Below are positions 1-4,524 of a stretch of DNA of 5,201 nt, one piece after another. The notes under the pieces are model-generated. The model was not told where the DNA came from, did not search any database, and saw only the letters and a program-made list of their open reading frames with translations. This DNA is from Candidatus Uhrbacteria bacterium. GTDB lineage: Bacteria; Patescibacteriota; Patescibacteriia; 2-12-FULL-60-25. Every line of letters starts with the position of its first letter. Position 1 is the stretch's first letter. The position numbers and the translations under genes are program-made. The stretch lies in assembly GCA_016866635.1 (NCBI GenBank), contig VGLT01000062.1:1-5201 (forward strand), read 5' to 3'.

Positions 1-149
1 CAAAGACAGATGCACGGCGGCAAATTGAACAGGGAGCGATCAAGGTCAATGACGAAATAATAAAAGATGTAACGGCGGCCTGTCGGATCAAGAAGGAGGG
101 CACGATCATCCAAAAGGGGAAACGACACTTTGTAAAATTGATTGTATGA
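1..149 (+). CDS. tyrS: Tyrosyl-tRNA synthetase, C-terminal end (partial)
   Basis: This is the 3' end of a gene that begins before the window; codons are in frame from position 3 and stop at TGA 147-149, leaving 48 residues. The visible peptide starts KTDARRQIEQGAIKVND and ends RHFVKLIV. This is the pattern of the S4-type RNA-binding domain at the C terminus of bacterial TyrRS, where the S-K-[ST]-[DE]-A-R-R-x-I-x-Q-G-x-[IV] stretch binds tRNA-Tyr. The enzyme charges tRNA-Tyr in the cytoplasm. Its stop overlaps the argS start (ATGA at 146-149), so the two synthetases are probably co-transcribed and translationally coupled. Other S4-domain proteins are possible from so short a piece, but the sequence and the neighbouring synthetase gene favour TyrRS. 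Confidence 0.85.
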   Translation, partial: KTDARRQIEQGAIKVNDEIIKDVTAACRIKKEGTIIQKGKRHFVKLIV

Positions 150-1858
150 AAACGGCGTGGAACCAGTGGACAGACGCGATAGCAAAACACCTCTCAAAAC
201 AATTATCTATCACGGTTGATCCTGCAGAGATCGTGATGCCGCCAGACCAGAAGCTGGGCGATTTTGCGTTTGGCACGTTTCGACTCGCGAAGGAGCAGAA
301 AAAAAACCCAGCAGAAGTGGCCAAGGAAATTGCCGAAACAATGGTGCCAGGAAAGGTGCCGGGTTTAGAATCTGTGTCAGCGGTTGGGCCATATGTGAAT
401 TTTACATTGGCGATTGGGAGTGCGGTTGCGCAGGTGATTGAGGATGTGGAGGCGGCGGGGGAGAGGTATGGAAAGCTTGCAGAGAGGAAAGAACAGGTTT
501 TATTGGAATATGCACAGCCAAATACGCATAAGGAAGTTCACGTTGGGCACGTACGAAATTTGGTTTTGGGTTCTGCTGTGGGAAAACTGTTATCGCACGC
601 GGGATGGAATATTCAGTATGTGAGTTATCACGGGGATGTCGGGGCGCATGTGGCTAAATGTCTCTGGTATCTGGATAAAACAAAAAAGAAGATTTCTGCA
701 AAAGATAAAACGGGAAAATTTTTGGGCCGACTGTATGCGGAGGCGACAACATACTTGGACGATCATCCGGAGGCAAAAGAGGAGGTCTCGCTTGTGCAGC
801 AAAAACTAGAATCACATGAACCAACGTGGGAAAAACTGTGGCAAGAAACACGCGGGTGGTCATTGAAGGAAATGGACGTCGTTTTTAAAGAGCTTGGAGC
901 CCGTATTGACCGTCAGTATCTTGAGTCTGAGGTGGTTGATCGGGGACAGGAAATTGTTGACCTATTGTTGAAAAAGAAGGTGGCAAAAGAGAGCCAGGGA
1001 GCGATTGTTGTAGATCTGGAGGAAATCAAACTCGGAGTTTTTTTAGTGCGTAAGTCAGATGGAACGTCCTTGTATGCAACGAAGGATTTGGCGCTCGCTG
1101 AATTGAAGGCGAAGGAATATCCAACGTATCAGCGCAGTTTGTATATCGTCGACAACCGACAATCATTCTATTTTAAACAATTATTTGAGACGCTTCATCG
1201 CATGGGTTTTGATAAGCCTCTGGAGTTTATCGGTTACGAATTTGTCACATTAAAGACGGGTGCGATGAGTAGCCGCGAGGGGAATATCGTCACGTATGAG
1301 TCATTTCGTGATGCGGTGGTCGATTACGCTCGAAAGGAAATTGTCGCGCGGCATGAGGATTGGTCGGTGAAGCAAGTTGACGAAACCGCCTGGGCTCTTG
1401 CCATGGCTGGGATGAAATTTTCCATGTTAAAACAAGACAACGATCGCGTATTTACTTTTGATATGGAACAGGCGCTCTCGTTTGATGGCGCGACGGGGCC
1501 ATACTGCCAATACGCCGGAGTCCGTTTATCTTCCATTCTTAAAAAGGCTAAAAGCTATCAGCTAACAGCTACAAGCTTGCAGCCGGTATTTGATCATCCT
1601 TCAGAAAAAACATTGGCGCTTATGATGGCGCGGTTTCCGCAGAGGGTCGAACAAGCTGCAAAGGAATTGCGGCCGTCTGTCATCGCGCAATACACGCTTG
1701 AGTTGGCGCAATCCATTAACGAATTTTATCGCGATGTTCCGGTGCTTGAATCCAAGGACGAATTACTCGACGGCCGATTACGTTTAGCGGCCGCGGCACG
1801 AGCTGTTTTGAGCCAAGCATTAGAAATTCTTGGTATCCCCTTGCCAAAACAAATGTAA
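146..1858 (+). CDS. argS: Arginyl-tRNA synthetase (class I)
   Basis: A complete gene of 570 residues, normal for bacterial ArgRS, which joins arginine to tRNA-Arg using ATP. Residues 1 to about 110 form the N-terminal additional domain that contacts the tRNA elbow. The Rossmann catalytic domain carries the HIGH motif as HVGH (132-135) inside EYAQPNTHKEVHVGHVRN. The KMSKS loop is degenerate: AMSSREGN (373-380). K129, three residues upstream of HVGH, matches the lysine thought to compensate for the lost KMSK lysine in many ArgRSs. The C-terminal helical DALR anticodon-binding domain begins near ATGPYCQYAGVR (about 445-456) and runs to the end. The start ATG has no SD and overlaps the tyrS stop by 4 bases, so initiation probably depends on coupling. 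No terminator is visible directly after the TAA stop, and the last codons contain a promoter for the next unit. Confidence 0.97.
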   Translation: MKTAWNQWTDAIAKHLSKQLSITVDPAEIVMPPDQKLGDFAFGTFRLAKEQKKNPAEVAKEIAETMVPGKVPGLESVSAVGPYVNFTLAIGSAVAQVIEDVEAAGERYGKLAERKEQVLLEYAQPNTHKEVHVGHVRNLVLGSAVGKLLSHAGWNIQYVSYHGDVGAHVAKCLWYLDKTKKKISAKDKTGKFLGRLYAEATTYLDDHPEAKEEVSLVQQKLESHEPTWEKLWQETRGWSLKEMDVVFKELGARIDRQYLESEVVDRGQEIVDLLLKKKVAKESQGAIVVDLEEIKLGVFLVRKSDGTSLYATKDLALAELKAKEYPTYQRSLYIVDNRQSFYFKQLFETLHRMGFDKPLEFIGYEFVTLKTGAMSSREGNIVTYESFRDAVVDYARKEIVARHEDWSVKQVDETAWALAMAGMKFSMLKQDNDRVFTFDMEQALSFDGATGPYCQYAGVRLSSILKKAKSYQLTATSLQPVFDHPSEKTLALMMARFPQRVEQAAKELRPSVIAQYTLELAQSINEFYRDVPVLESKDELLDGRLRLAAAARAVLSQALEILGIPLPKQM

Positions 1859-1869
1859 TCTGGTACTAT
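1841..1869 (+). promoter_or_regulatory. Strong sigma-70-like promoter inside the end of argS
   Basis: The -35 box TTGCCA (1841-1846; 5 of 6 to TTGACA) is followed by a 17-base spacer and the -10 box TACTAT (1864-1869; 4 of 6 to TATAAT), with an extended-10 TG at 1861-1862. Transcription would start near 1876. That leaves a short leader carrying the SD at 1890-1895 before the first small ORF. The -35 box lies in the last argS codons. Confidence 0.6.
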
Positions 1870-1900
1870 CTTGTCCACTCACTTACAGAGGGAGGAGTTG

Positions 1901-1975
1901 ATGACGACGATTCTCATCGTGACATTGATCGTTCGTTTTCTGAGGCGGCGAGTCCGCAAAAAGGGAGGTTTGTGA
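1901..1975 (+). CDS. Small hydrophobic-basic peptide, 24 aa (unknown)
   Basis: A 24-codon ORF whose start is supported by a strong purine-rich SD (GGGAGG at 1890-1895) five bases before ATG 1901. The peptide begins MTTILIVTLIV, a short hydrophobic stretch (residues 4-11), and continues with an arginine/lysine-rich tail (residues 12-21, including RFLRRRVRKK). This layout resembles small membrane-active peptides such as type I toxins or leader peptides, but I recognise no family. Its TGA (1973-1975) shares one base with the ATG of the next ORF, and the second SD lies within its final codons, so the pair is probably translated together. It could be only a coupling leader for the 51-residue ORF. 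Being so short, it depends on the SD, the promoter and the overlap for support rather than on sequence similarity. Confidence 0.5.
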   Translation: MTTILIVTLIVRFLRRRVRKKGGL

Positions 1976-2130
1976 TGTGGCAGCTTCTGAAACCGTTCAT
2001 GCTTTTTGTTGCGATCGGCTTTCCGTTCTGTGCGCTGCTCACGCTGCTCGTGGTGTGGCTCGACCAACGGCCGATCAAAGCCCGCTCGTCGCGGAGGCTG
2101 CTCACGATTCGCGTGTCTGAGCCCGAGTGA
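1975..2130 (+). CDS. Small single-pass membrane protein, 51 aa (unknown)
   Basis: A 51-codon ORF starting at ATG 1975, six bases after an SD core GGGAGG (1963-1968). An in-frame GTG at 1972 is an alternative start but sits too close to the SD. Residues 8 to 29 form one strong transmembrane helix (FMLFVAIGFPFCALLTLLVV and following W, L). A short basic segment follows (QRPIKARSSRR, 31-41) and then a mixed tail ending SEPE; by the positive-inside rule the C terminus would be cytoplasmic. Among the 50 codons after ATG, 39 end in G or C (78%), against 10 of the first 37 in the next gene, bactofilin, so the composition looks foreign. It overlaps the 24-codon ORF by one base (TGATG) and is followed by a GC-rich hairpin. 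I do not recognise the family; a phage- or plasmid-derived small membrane protein or toxin-like peptide is possible. Confidence 0.55.
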   Translation: MWQLLKPFMLFVAIGFPFCALLTLLVVWLDQRPIKARSSRRLLTIRVSEPE

Positions 2131-2139
2131 GTTTACCTG

Positions 2140-2208
2140 ACCCCGTGGTCCGTGTGCCTCTATCTATGGATGGACTGGCGCACGTGACCCGGGGTGTTCG
2201 CGTTTTTT
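2140..2208 (+). terminator. Long GC-rich hairpin with T-run, probable terminator
   Basis: The left arm 2140-2158 (ACCCCGTGGTCCGTGTGCC) pairs with the right arm 2177-2195 (GGCGCACGTGACCCGGGGT). This gives 18 pairs, one of them G-U, with single bulged T residues at 2146 and 2185 and an 18-base loop (2159-2176). Six T residues follow at 2203-2208. The T-run begins seven bases after the stem, further than in a classical intrinsic terminator, so an mRNA-stabilising or regulatory structure is the alternative. It would end the small-ORF unit and any argS read-through. Confidence 0.5.
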
Positions 2209-2216
2209 ATGCGGAC

Positions 2217-2231
2217 ATGCTATTTTAGCAT
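2217..2231 (+). promoter_or_regulatory. Extended -10 promoter of the bactofilin unit, within a palindrome
   Basis: TG at 2218-2219, one spacer base, then TATTTT (2221-2226) form an extended -10 box without a convincing -35 box. The -10 lies inside the inverted repeat ATGCTA-TTT-TAGCAT (2217-2231). Transcription would start near 2233, giving a leader of about 20 AT-rich bases with no SD before ATG 2255. The core ATGCTAT recurs at 3747-3753 before the DUF721 gene. Confidence 0.4.
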
Positions 2232-2254
2232 CATCAGCATTTATTTATTTTTCT

Positions 2255-2692
2255 ATGTTTAGTCCAAGCAAAGGAGTAGAAGGTCATGGGGGAACAACGA
2301 TTATTGCTCGTGGAGTGAAACTAGAGGGAGAATTCAATAGCCAGAGCGATGTACTCATAGAAGGTGAAGTTCACGGGACGCTCTCGACATCTGGATTGTT
2401 GACGGTTGGTCCAGATGCGAGGATCAAGGCGGACGTTTCTGCGGGAGAAGCCATTGTCTCTGGAACGGTAGAGGGAAATTTTGTGGTGAGTAAGCGATTG
2501 GAAATTAAATCATCTTCAAAAATTCTTGGTGATGTTTCTGCAGAAACGATCACCGTTGAATCTGGTGCTATTTTATCTGGACGCATGATGGTTGGAACAA
2601 AGGGAACGGCTCCAGAAAAATCGGCGACAGGGTCGTCACGTCGTGAGCGGAATGCGTCTGCTGCGACAACTTTATTAGCAAATGAACGATGA
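2255..2692 (+). CDS. Bactofilin (polymer-forming cytoskeletal protein)
   Basis: A complete gene of 145 residues, typical for bactofilins (Pfam PF04519, formerly DUF583). These proteins self-assemble without nucleotide into filaments, usually at the membrane, and scaffold cell-wall and shape machinery. From about residue 14 to 118 the protein shows the hallmark right-handed beta-helix repeats rich in G, V, I and S: TTIIARGVKLEGEF, then DVLIEGEVHGTL, VGPDARIKADVSAGEAIVSG, NFVVSKRLEIKSSSKILGDV and ETITVESGAILSGRM. The N terminus (MFSPSKGVEGHGG) and the S/R/A-rich C terminus are the usual disordered tails. ATG 2255 is the only sensible start upstream of the conserved core and has no SD; the leader is AT-rich. 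Its stop overlaps the ATG of the next gene by 4 bases, so the two are coupled. In the wider chromosome it sits about 1.8 kb before mreB, consistent with a shape-related role. Confidence 0.93.
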   Translation: MFSPSKGVEGHGGTTIIARGVKLEGEFNSQSDVLIEGEVHGTLSTSGLLTVGPDARIKADVSAGEAIVSGTVEGNFVVSKRLEIKSSSKILGDVSAETITVESGAILSGRMMVGTKGTAPEKSATGSSRRERNASAATTLLANER

Positions 2693-3486
2693 ATCCGGCA
2701 TTTGCCTACATCTACGACGAACTTTGTTCCGAGCGTCGGCTGGAAAAAGATGTTTCCTTGCTTGAGACAGAGTTATCACGGCGAGGGATAGAAGGGCGGA
2801 TTGTTCGGCTGGCTATGTTTCGACAGCCCAAAGATGTTGTGTTTGAATTGATGCGCGGACCGGTAAAAAATCTTGTCTTTGTTGGGAATGATCTCACGCT
2901 CCAAAAAATGATGCCGTTTTTACCAGATGTGGATGTCACCTTTGGATACATTTCTCTTTCACCGCCATCAGCTCTTGCACAACATCTCGGCATTCCTTTT
3001 GGTGCTGCGGGGGTAGATGCGGTGGCCGCTCGTTTGGTCGAAACGCTTGATGTTGGAAAGATTAATGACCGTTATTTTTTTACGGAAGTTGTGGCGCCGG
3101 AGATGCGTGCGTCTTTAGATATCGAAGGACGGTATCGCCTACAGCCTGCAGAAGGAGGGGCGATCGCTATTCGAAATCTTGCTGGCACAAGCGGCAAAGG
3201 ATGTTCGCATCCACAAGATGGGAAGCTTGAGGCATTTATTCAAGCGCGCGTTGAGCCTAAGGGAATTGCATTTTGGAAGAAATCTGCGTTGAGTGAGAGT
3301 CATATTTTTTTTACACACGGAACGCTGAGCTCGGAAAAAGCCATCGAGCTTTTTGTTGATGGTCAATCGATACGAGGCAATTCTTTTTCACTTTCTGTGC
3401 TTCCAAGAAAAATACGTATGATTACGGGAAAGCAAAAAGGGTGGGAAGTGAACTCAGCGTCTCTTGTCAGGAAGGGTATTTCTTGA
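2689..3486 (+). CDS. Divergent diacylglycerol-kinase / YegS-like protein
   Basis: A complete 265-residue protein, slightly shorter than the usual 290-320 of DAGK/YegS/LCB5-type lipid kinases. The N-terminal half has the DAGKc fold pattern: AYIYDELCSERRL at the start, then LVFVGNDLT (62-70) where the family has VxGGDGT, SPPSALAQHLGIP (91-103) where it has GTxNDFAxxLGIP, and DVGKINDRYF (121-130) like the D-x-G-x-[IV]-N segment. The C-terminal beta domain is recognisable from HPQDGKLEAFI (174-184), FVDGQSI (222-228) and LPRKIRMI (238-245). The glycine-rich ATP-binding loop and the GTxND motif are altered, so lipid-kinase activity is uncertain; it may bind lipid or nucleotide without catalysis. 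It starts within ATGA (2689-2692), overlapping the bactofilin stop and lacking an SD, so it is probably coupled to bactofilin. Its TGA stop lies inside the tRNA promoter. The fold assignment is by eye and fairly firm; the substrate is unknown. Confidence 0.75.
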   Translation: MNPAFAYIYDELCSERRLEKDVSLLETELSRRGIEGRIVRLAMFRQPKDVVFELMRGPVKNLVFVGNDLTLQKMMPFLPDVDVTFGYISLSPPSALAQHLGIPFGAAGVDAVAARLVETLDVGKINDRYFFTEVVAPEMRASLDIEGRYRLQPAEGGAIAIRNLAGTSGKGCSHPQDGKLEAFIQARVEPKGIAFWKKSALSESHIFFTHGTLSSEKAIELFVDGQSIRGNSFSLSVLPRKIRMITGKQKGWEVNSASLVRKGIS

Positions 3487-3492
3487 TATCTT
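3464..3492 (+). promoter_or_regulatory. tRNA operon promoter with GC-rich discriminator
   Basis: The -35 box TTGTCA (3464-3469; 5 of 6) and -10 box TATCTT (3487-3492; 4 of 6) are 17 bases apart, with an extended-10 TG at 3484-3485. A CGCGCG stretch follows at 3494-3499; a GC-rich discriminator is typical of stringently controlled stable-RNA promoters. Transcription would start near 3499, about 25 bases before tRNA-Leu. The -10 region overlaps the stop codon of the kinase-like gene. Confidence 0.65.
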
Positions 3493-3509
3493 TCGCGCGT
3501 TCGTAGAAC

Positions 3510-3620
3510 CTTGTTCAAATGAAGGGCGGATGGCGAAATTGGCAGACGCACTACCTTGAGGTGGTAGCAACCGCAAGGTTATGAGGGTTCAAGTCCCTCT
3601 CCGCCCACCATTTGGACAAG
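3510..3620 (+). repeat. Inverted repeat flanking tRNA-Leu (leader/trailer stem)
   Basis: CTTGTTCAAATG (3510-3521), just before tRNA-Leu, is complementary to CATTTGGACAAG (3609-3620), just after it: 12 consecutive pairs including one T-G wobble. The right arm includes the last two bases of the encoded CCA. In the precursor RNA this would form an extra helix below the acceptor stem, separated from it by the unpaired AA at 3522-3523 and by AC at 3607-3608. Confidence 0.6.
3524..3610 (+). tRNA. tRNA-Leu (anticodon GAG)
   Basis: The 87-base gene folds as a class II tRNA. The acceptor stem GGGCGGA (3524-3530) pairs with TCCGCCC (3600-3606), followed by discriminator A and an encoded CCA (3608-3610). 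The anticodon stem CTACC/GGTAG encloses loop TTGAGGT, with anticodon GAG at 3558-3560, which reads CUC and CUU leucine codons. The long variable arm is AACC-GCAA-GGTT, as expected for leucine, and the T arm is GAGGG-TTCAAGT-CCCTC. It is first in a two-tRNA transcript with tRNA-Val, 15 bases upstream of it. Confidence 0.97.
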
Positions 3621-3625
3621 AGAAC

Positions 3626-3702
3626 GCACGCTTAGCTCAGTTGGTTAGAGCACCTCGTTTACACCGAGGGGGTCGTAGGTTCGAATCCTACAGCGTGCAC
3701 CA
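3626..3702 (+). tRNA. tRNA-Val (anticodon TAC)
   Basis: A 77-base class I tRNA. The acceptor stem GCACGCT (3626-3632) pairs with AGCGTGC (3692-3698), followed by A and an encoded CCA (3700-3702). The anticodon stem CCTCG/CGAGG holds loop TTTACAC, with TAC at 3660-3662, which reads valine codons (GUA, and others by wobble). The D arm (GCTC...GAGC) and the T arm GTAGG-TTCGAAT-CCTAC are canonical. It shares a transcript with tRNA-Leu and is followed at once by a terminator. Confidence 0.97.
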
Positions 3703-3705
3703 CGC

Positions 3706-3733
3706 AAAAAAACTCTCTTAAAGAGGGTTTTTG
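3706..3733 (+). terminator. Intrinsic terminator of the tRNA operon
   Basis: AAAAACTCTC (3708-3717) pairs with GAGGGTTTTT (3723-3732) around loop TTAAA: ten pairs, one of them G-U, ending in five T. The A-run before the stem makes it potentially bidirectional, though no convergent gene is present. It separates the tRNAs from the DUF721 promoter about 15 bases on. Confidence 0.8.
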
Positions 3734-3747
3734 TGATAATGCGAATA

Positions 3748-3756
3748 TGCTATAAA
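3748..3756 (+). promoter_or_regulatory. Extended -10 promoter of the DUF721-mreB unit
   Basis: TG (3748-3749), one spacer base and TATAAA (3751-3756; 5 of 6 to TATAAT) form an extended -10 box. No clear -35 box is present, since the T-run of the preceding terminator occupies that place. Transcription would start near 3763, leaving a leader of only about 14 bases with no SD before ATG 3777. The core ATGCTAT matches the element before bactofilin. Confidence 0.5.
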
Positions 3757-3776
3757 AGGATATATTTTCAAACCGT

Positions 3777-4076
3777 ATGTCCTTCCAACCTATTCGGCGG
3801 ATTTTACCAAAGGCGATCCAGGAAGCAGGTATTTTGCACCAGGTAACAGCCGCGCGCGTGGTCGAGGAAGCAACGCAAACATTAAAGCAGTTATGGGGAG
3901 CCGAGAGAGCCGTTTATGTTCAGGTTATCTCTTTTTCTGATGGGACACTCAAACTCAGATCCTCCTCCGGAGCGGCCATCCAGGAGTTGAAATCCATGGA
4001 GATCGCGTTTCAAAACGAGCTCAACCGTAGACTTGGCTCACGCATCATCAAGAACCTGAGCTACGTGATATACTAG
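3777..4076 (+). CDS. DUF721 (DciA-like) domain protein
   Basis: A 99-residue protein consisting almost entirely of a DUF721 domain, the domain shared with DciA, the replicative helicase-operating factor found in many bacteria that lack DnaC/DnaI. The helical first half (about 5-40, ILPKAIQEAGILHQVTAARVVEEATQTLKQLW) leads into W40-G41. Beta strands AVYVQVISFSDGTLKLRSSS (45-64) follow, and then a helix with LKSMEIAFQNELNRRLGSRIIKNLSYVI (71-98). The order 'W..G, hydrophobic strand, DG-L-x-[LV] strand, S/A-rich turn, EL..., LN..LG...I..I' is the family pattern. A role in replication or nucleic-acid binding is inferred from the family only; DUF721 proteins this short are not all proven helicase loaders. 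The start has no SD and a leader of about 14 bases. It is followed after 6 bases by the membrane protein gene. Confidence 0.7.
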   Translation: MSFQPIRRILPKAIQEAGILHQVTAARVVEEATQTLKQLWGAERAVYVQVISFSDGTLKLRSSSGAAIQELKSMEIAFQNELNRRLGSRIIKNLSYVIY

Positions 4077-4082
4077 TCATGG

Positions 4083-4472
4083 ATGCCATTTAGAACCTAT
4101 CTTTGGTGCATGTCGATGGCGGCACTCATGGCCTGGGGTGGGTGGTTTTTTGTTCTGTATACGATTGACCCTCAGGAAGCCGGCGTGTTGAGTTTGGTAT
4201 TATTTTATTTGACGTTGTTTATGGCCATGGTCGGCACGTTGGCTGTCATTGGAGTTGTGTATCGTCGTCAGCGGATGAGCCAAGTTCAACTCATGATTCG
4301 AGAAGTAAAGATTGCGTTTCGTCATGCGCTCATGCTCTCGCTTGCGTTGATCACGAGTCTCATTCTTTCTGCTCAGGGTTTACTTACCTGGTGGAATTTT
4401 CTTGCCCTTTTTATCGGCGTAGGCGTGGCGGAATATCTTTGTTTGCTTATCCAAGAAAGTAAACGAACCTAA
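4083..4472 (+). CDS. Four-helix membrane protein of unknown function
   Basis: A 129-residue protein with four predicted transmembrane helices: about 7-27 (LWCMSMAALMAWGGWFFVLY region), 35-60 (VLSLVLFYLTLFMAMVGTLA and on), 80-100 and 103-124. Between helices 2 and 3 lies a basic amphipathic segment (RRQRMSQVQLMIREVKIAFR, 61-80). By the positive-inside rule this loop and both ends would be cytoplasmic. The second pair of helices is separated only by TW, so they form a tight hairpin. I do not recognise a named family. It starts 6 bases after the DUF721 stop with no SD and ends 52 bases before mreB, so it is probably in the same transcript. An association with the cell-shape machinery (a stand-in for MreD-like membrane partners) is possible from position only; length and helix number do not match MreD closely. 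Confidence 0.8.
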   Translation: MPFRTYLWCMSMAALMAWGGWFFVLYTIDPQEAGVLSLVLFYLTLFMAMVGTLAVIGVVYRRQRMSQVQLMIREVKIAFRHALMLSLALITSLILSAQGLLTWWNFLALFIGVGVAEYLCLLIQESKRT

Positions 4473-4487
4473 AGACGTACGGCTTTG

Positions 4488-4521
4488 ACGCCACCCATCA
4501 TTAGTGGCAATGTGTTGGCGT
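4488..4521 (+). repeat. Competing small hairpins before the mreB start
   Basis: GCCAC (4490-4494) can pair with GTGGC (4504-4508), while the overlapping ACGCCA (4488-4493) can pair with TGGCGT (4516-4521); the two stems exclude each other. They lie just upstream of ATG 4525 in a region without an SD. Either may affect mreB initiation; both arms are short and chance is not excluded. Confidence 0.25.
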
Positions 4522-4524
4522 TGT

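Noticed and set aside
1879..2105. Antisense ORFs of 62 and 63 codons over the argS-bactofilin gap
   Set aside because: Their residue content is unlike a folded protein (rich in H, R, E, K and Q, or S and R), they lack an SD, and they mirror the GC-rich sense ORFs that do have SD, promoter and overlap support.
2268..2275. AAAGGAG inside the start of bactofilin as an SD for a later start
   Set aside because: The next ATG (2286) is out of frame and no in-frame start follows at a suitable distance before the conserved core.
2712..2993. Antisense ORF of 93 codons opposite the kinase-like gene
   Set aside because: It is a serine/arginine-rich shadow, with no SD or promoter, against a recognisable sense protein.
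4079..4093. ATG at 4079 just before the membrane-protein start
   Set aside because: It opens only four codons (M-D-A-I) before TAG; the ATG at 4083 in another frame gives the 129-residue protein.
4510..4524. Upstream in-frame ATG for mreB
   Set aside because: It would add MCWRC, unlike MreB N termini, and lies at the foot of a small hairpin; ATG 4525 fits the family better, although neither has an SD.
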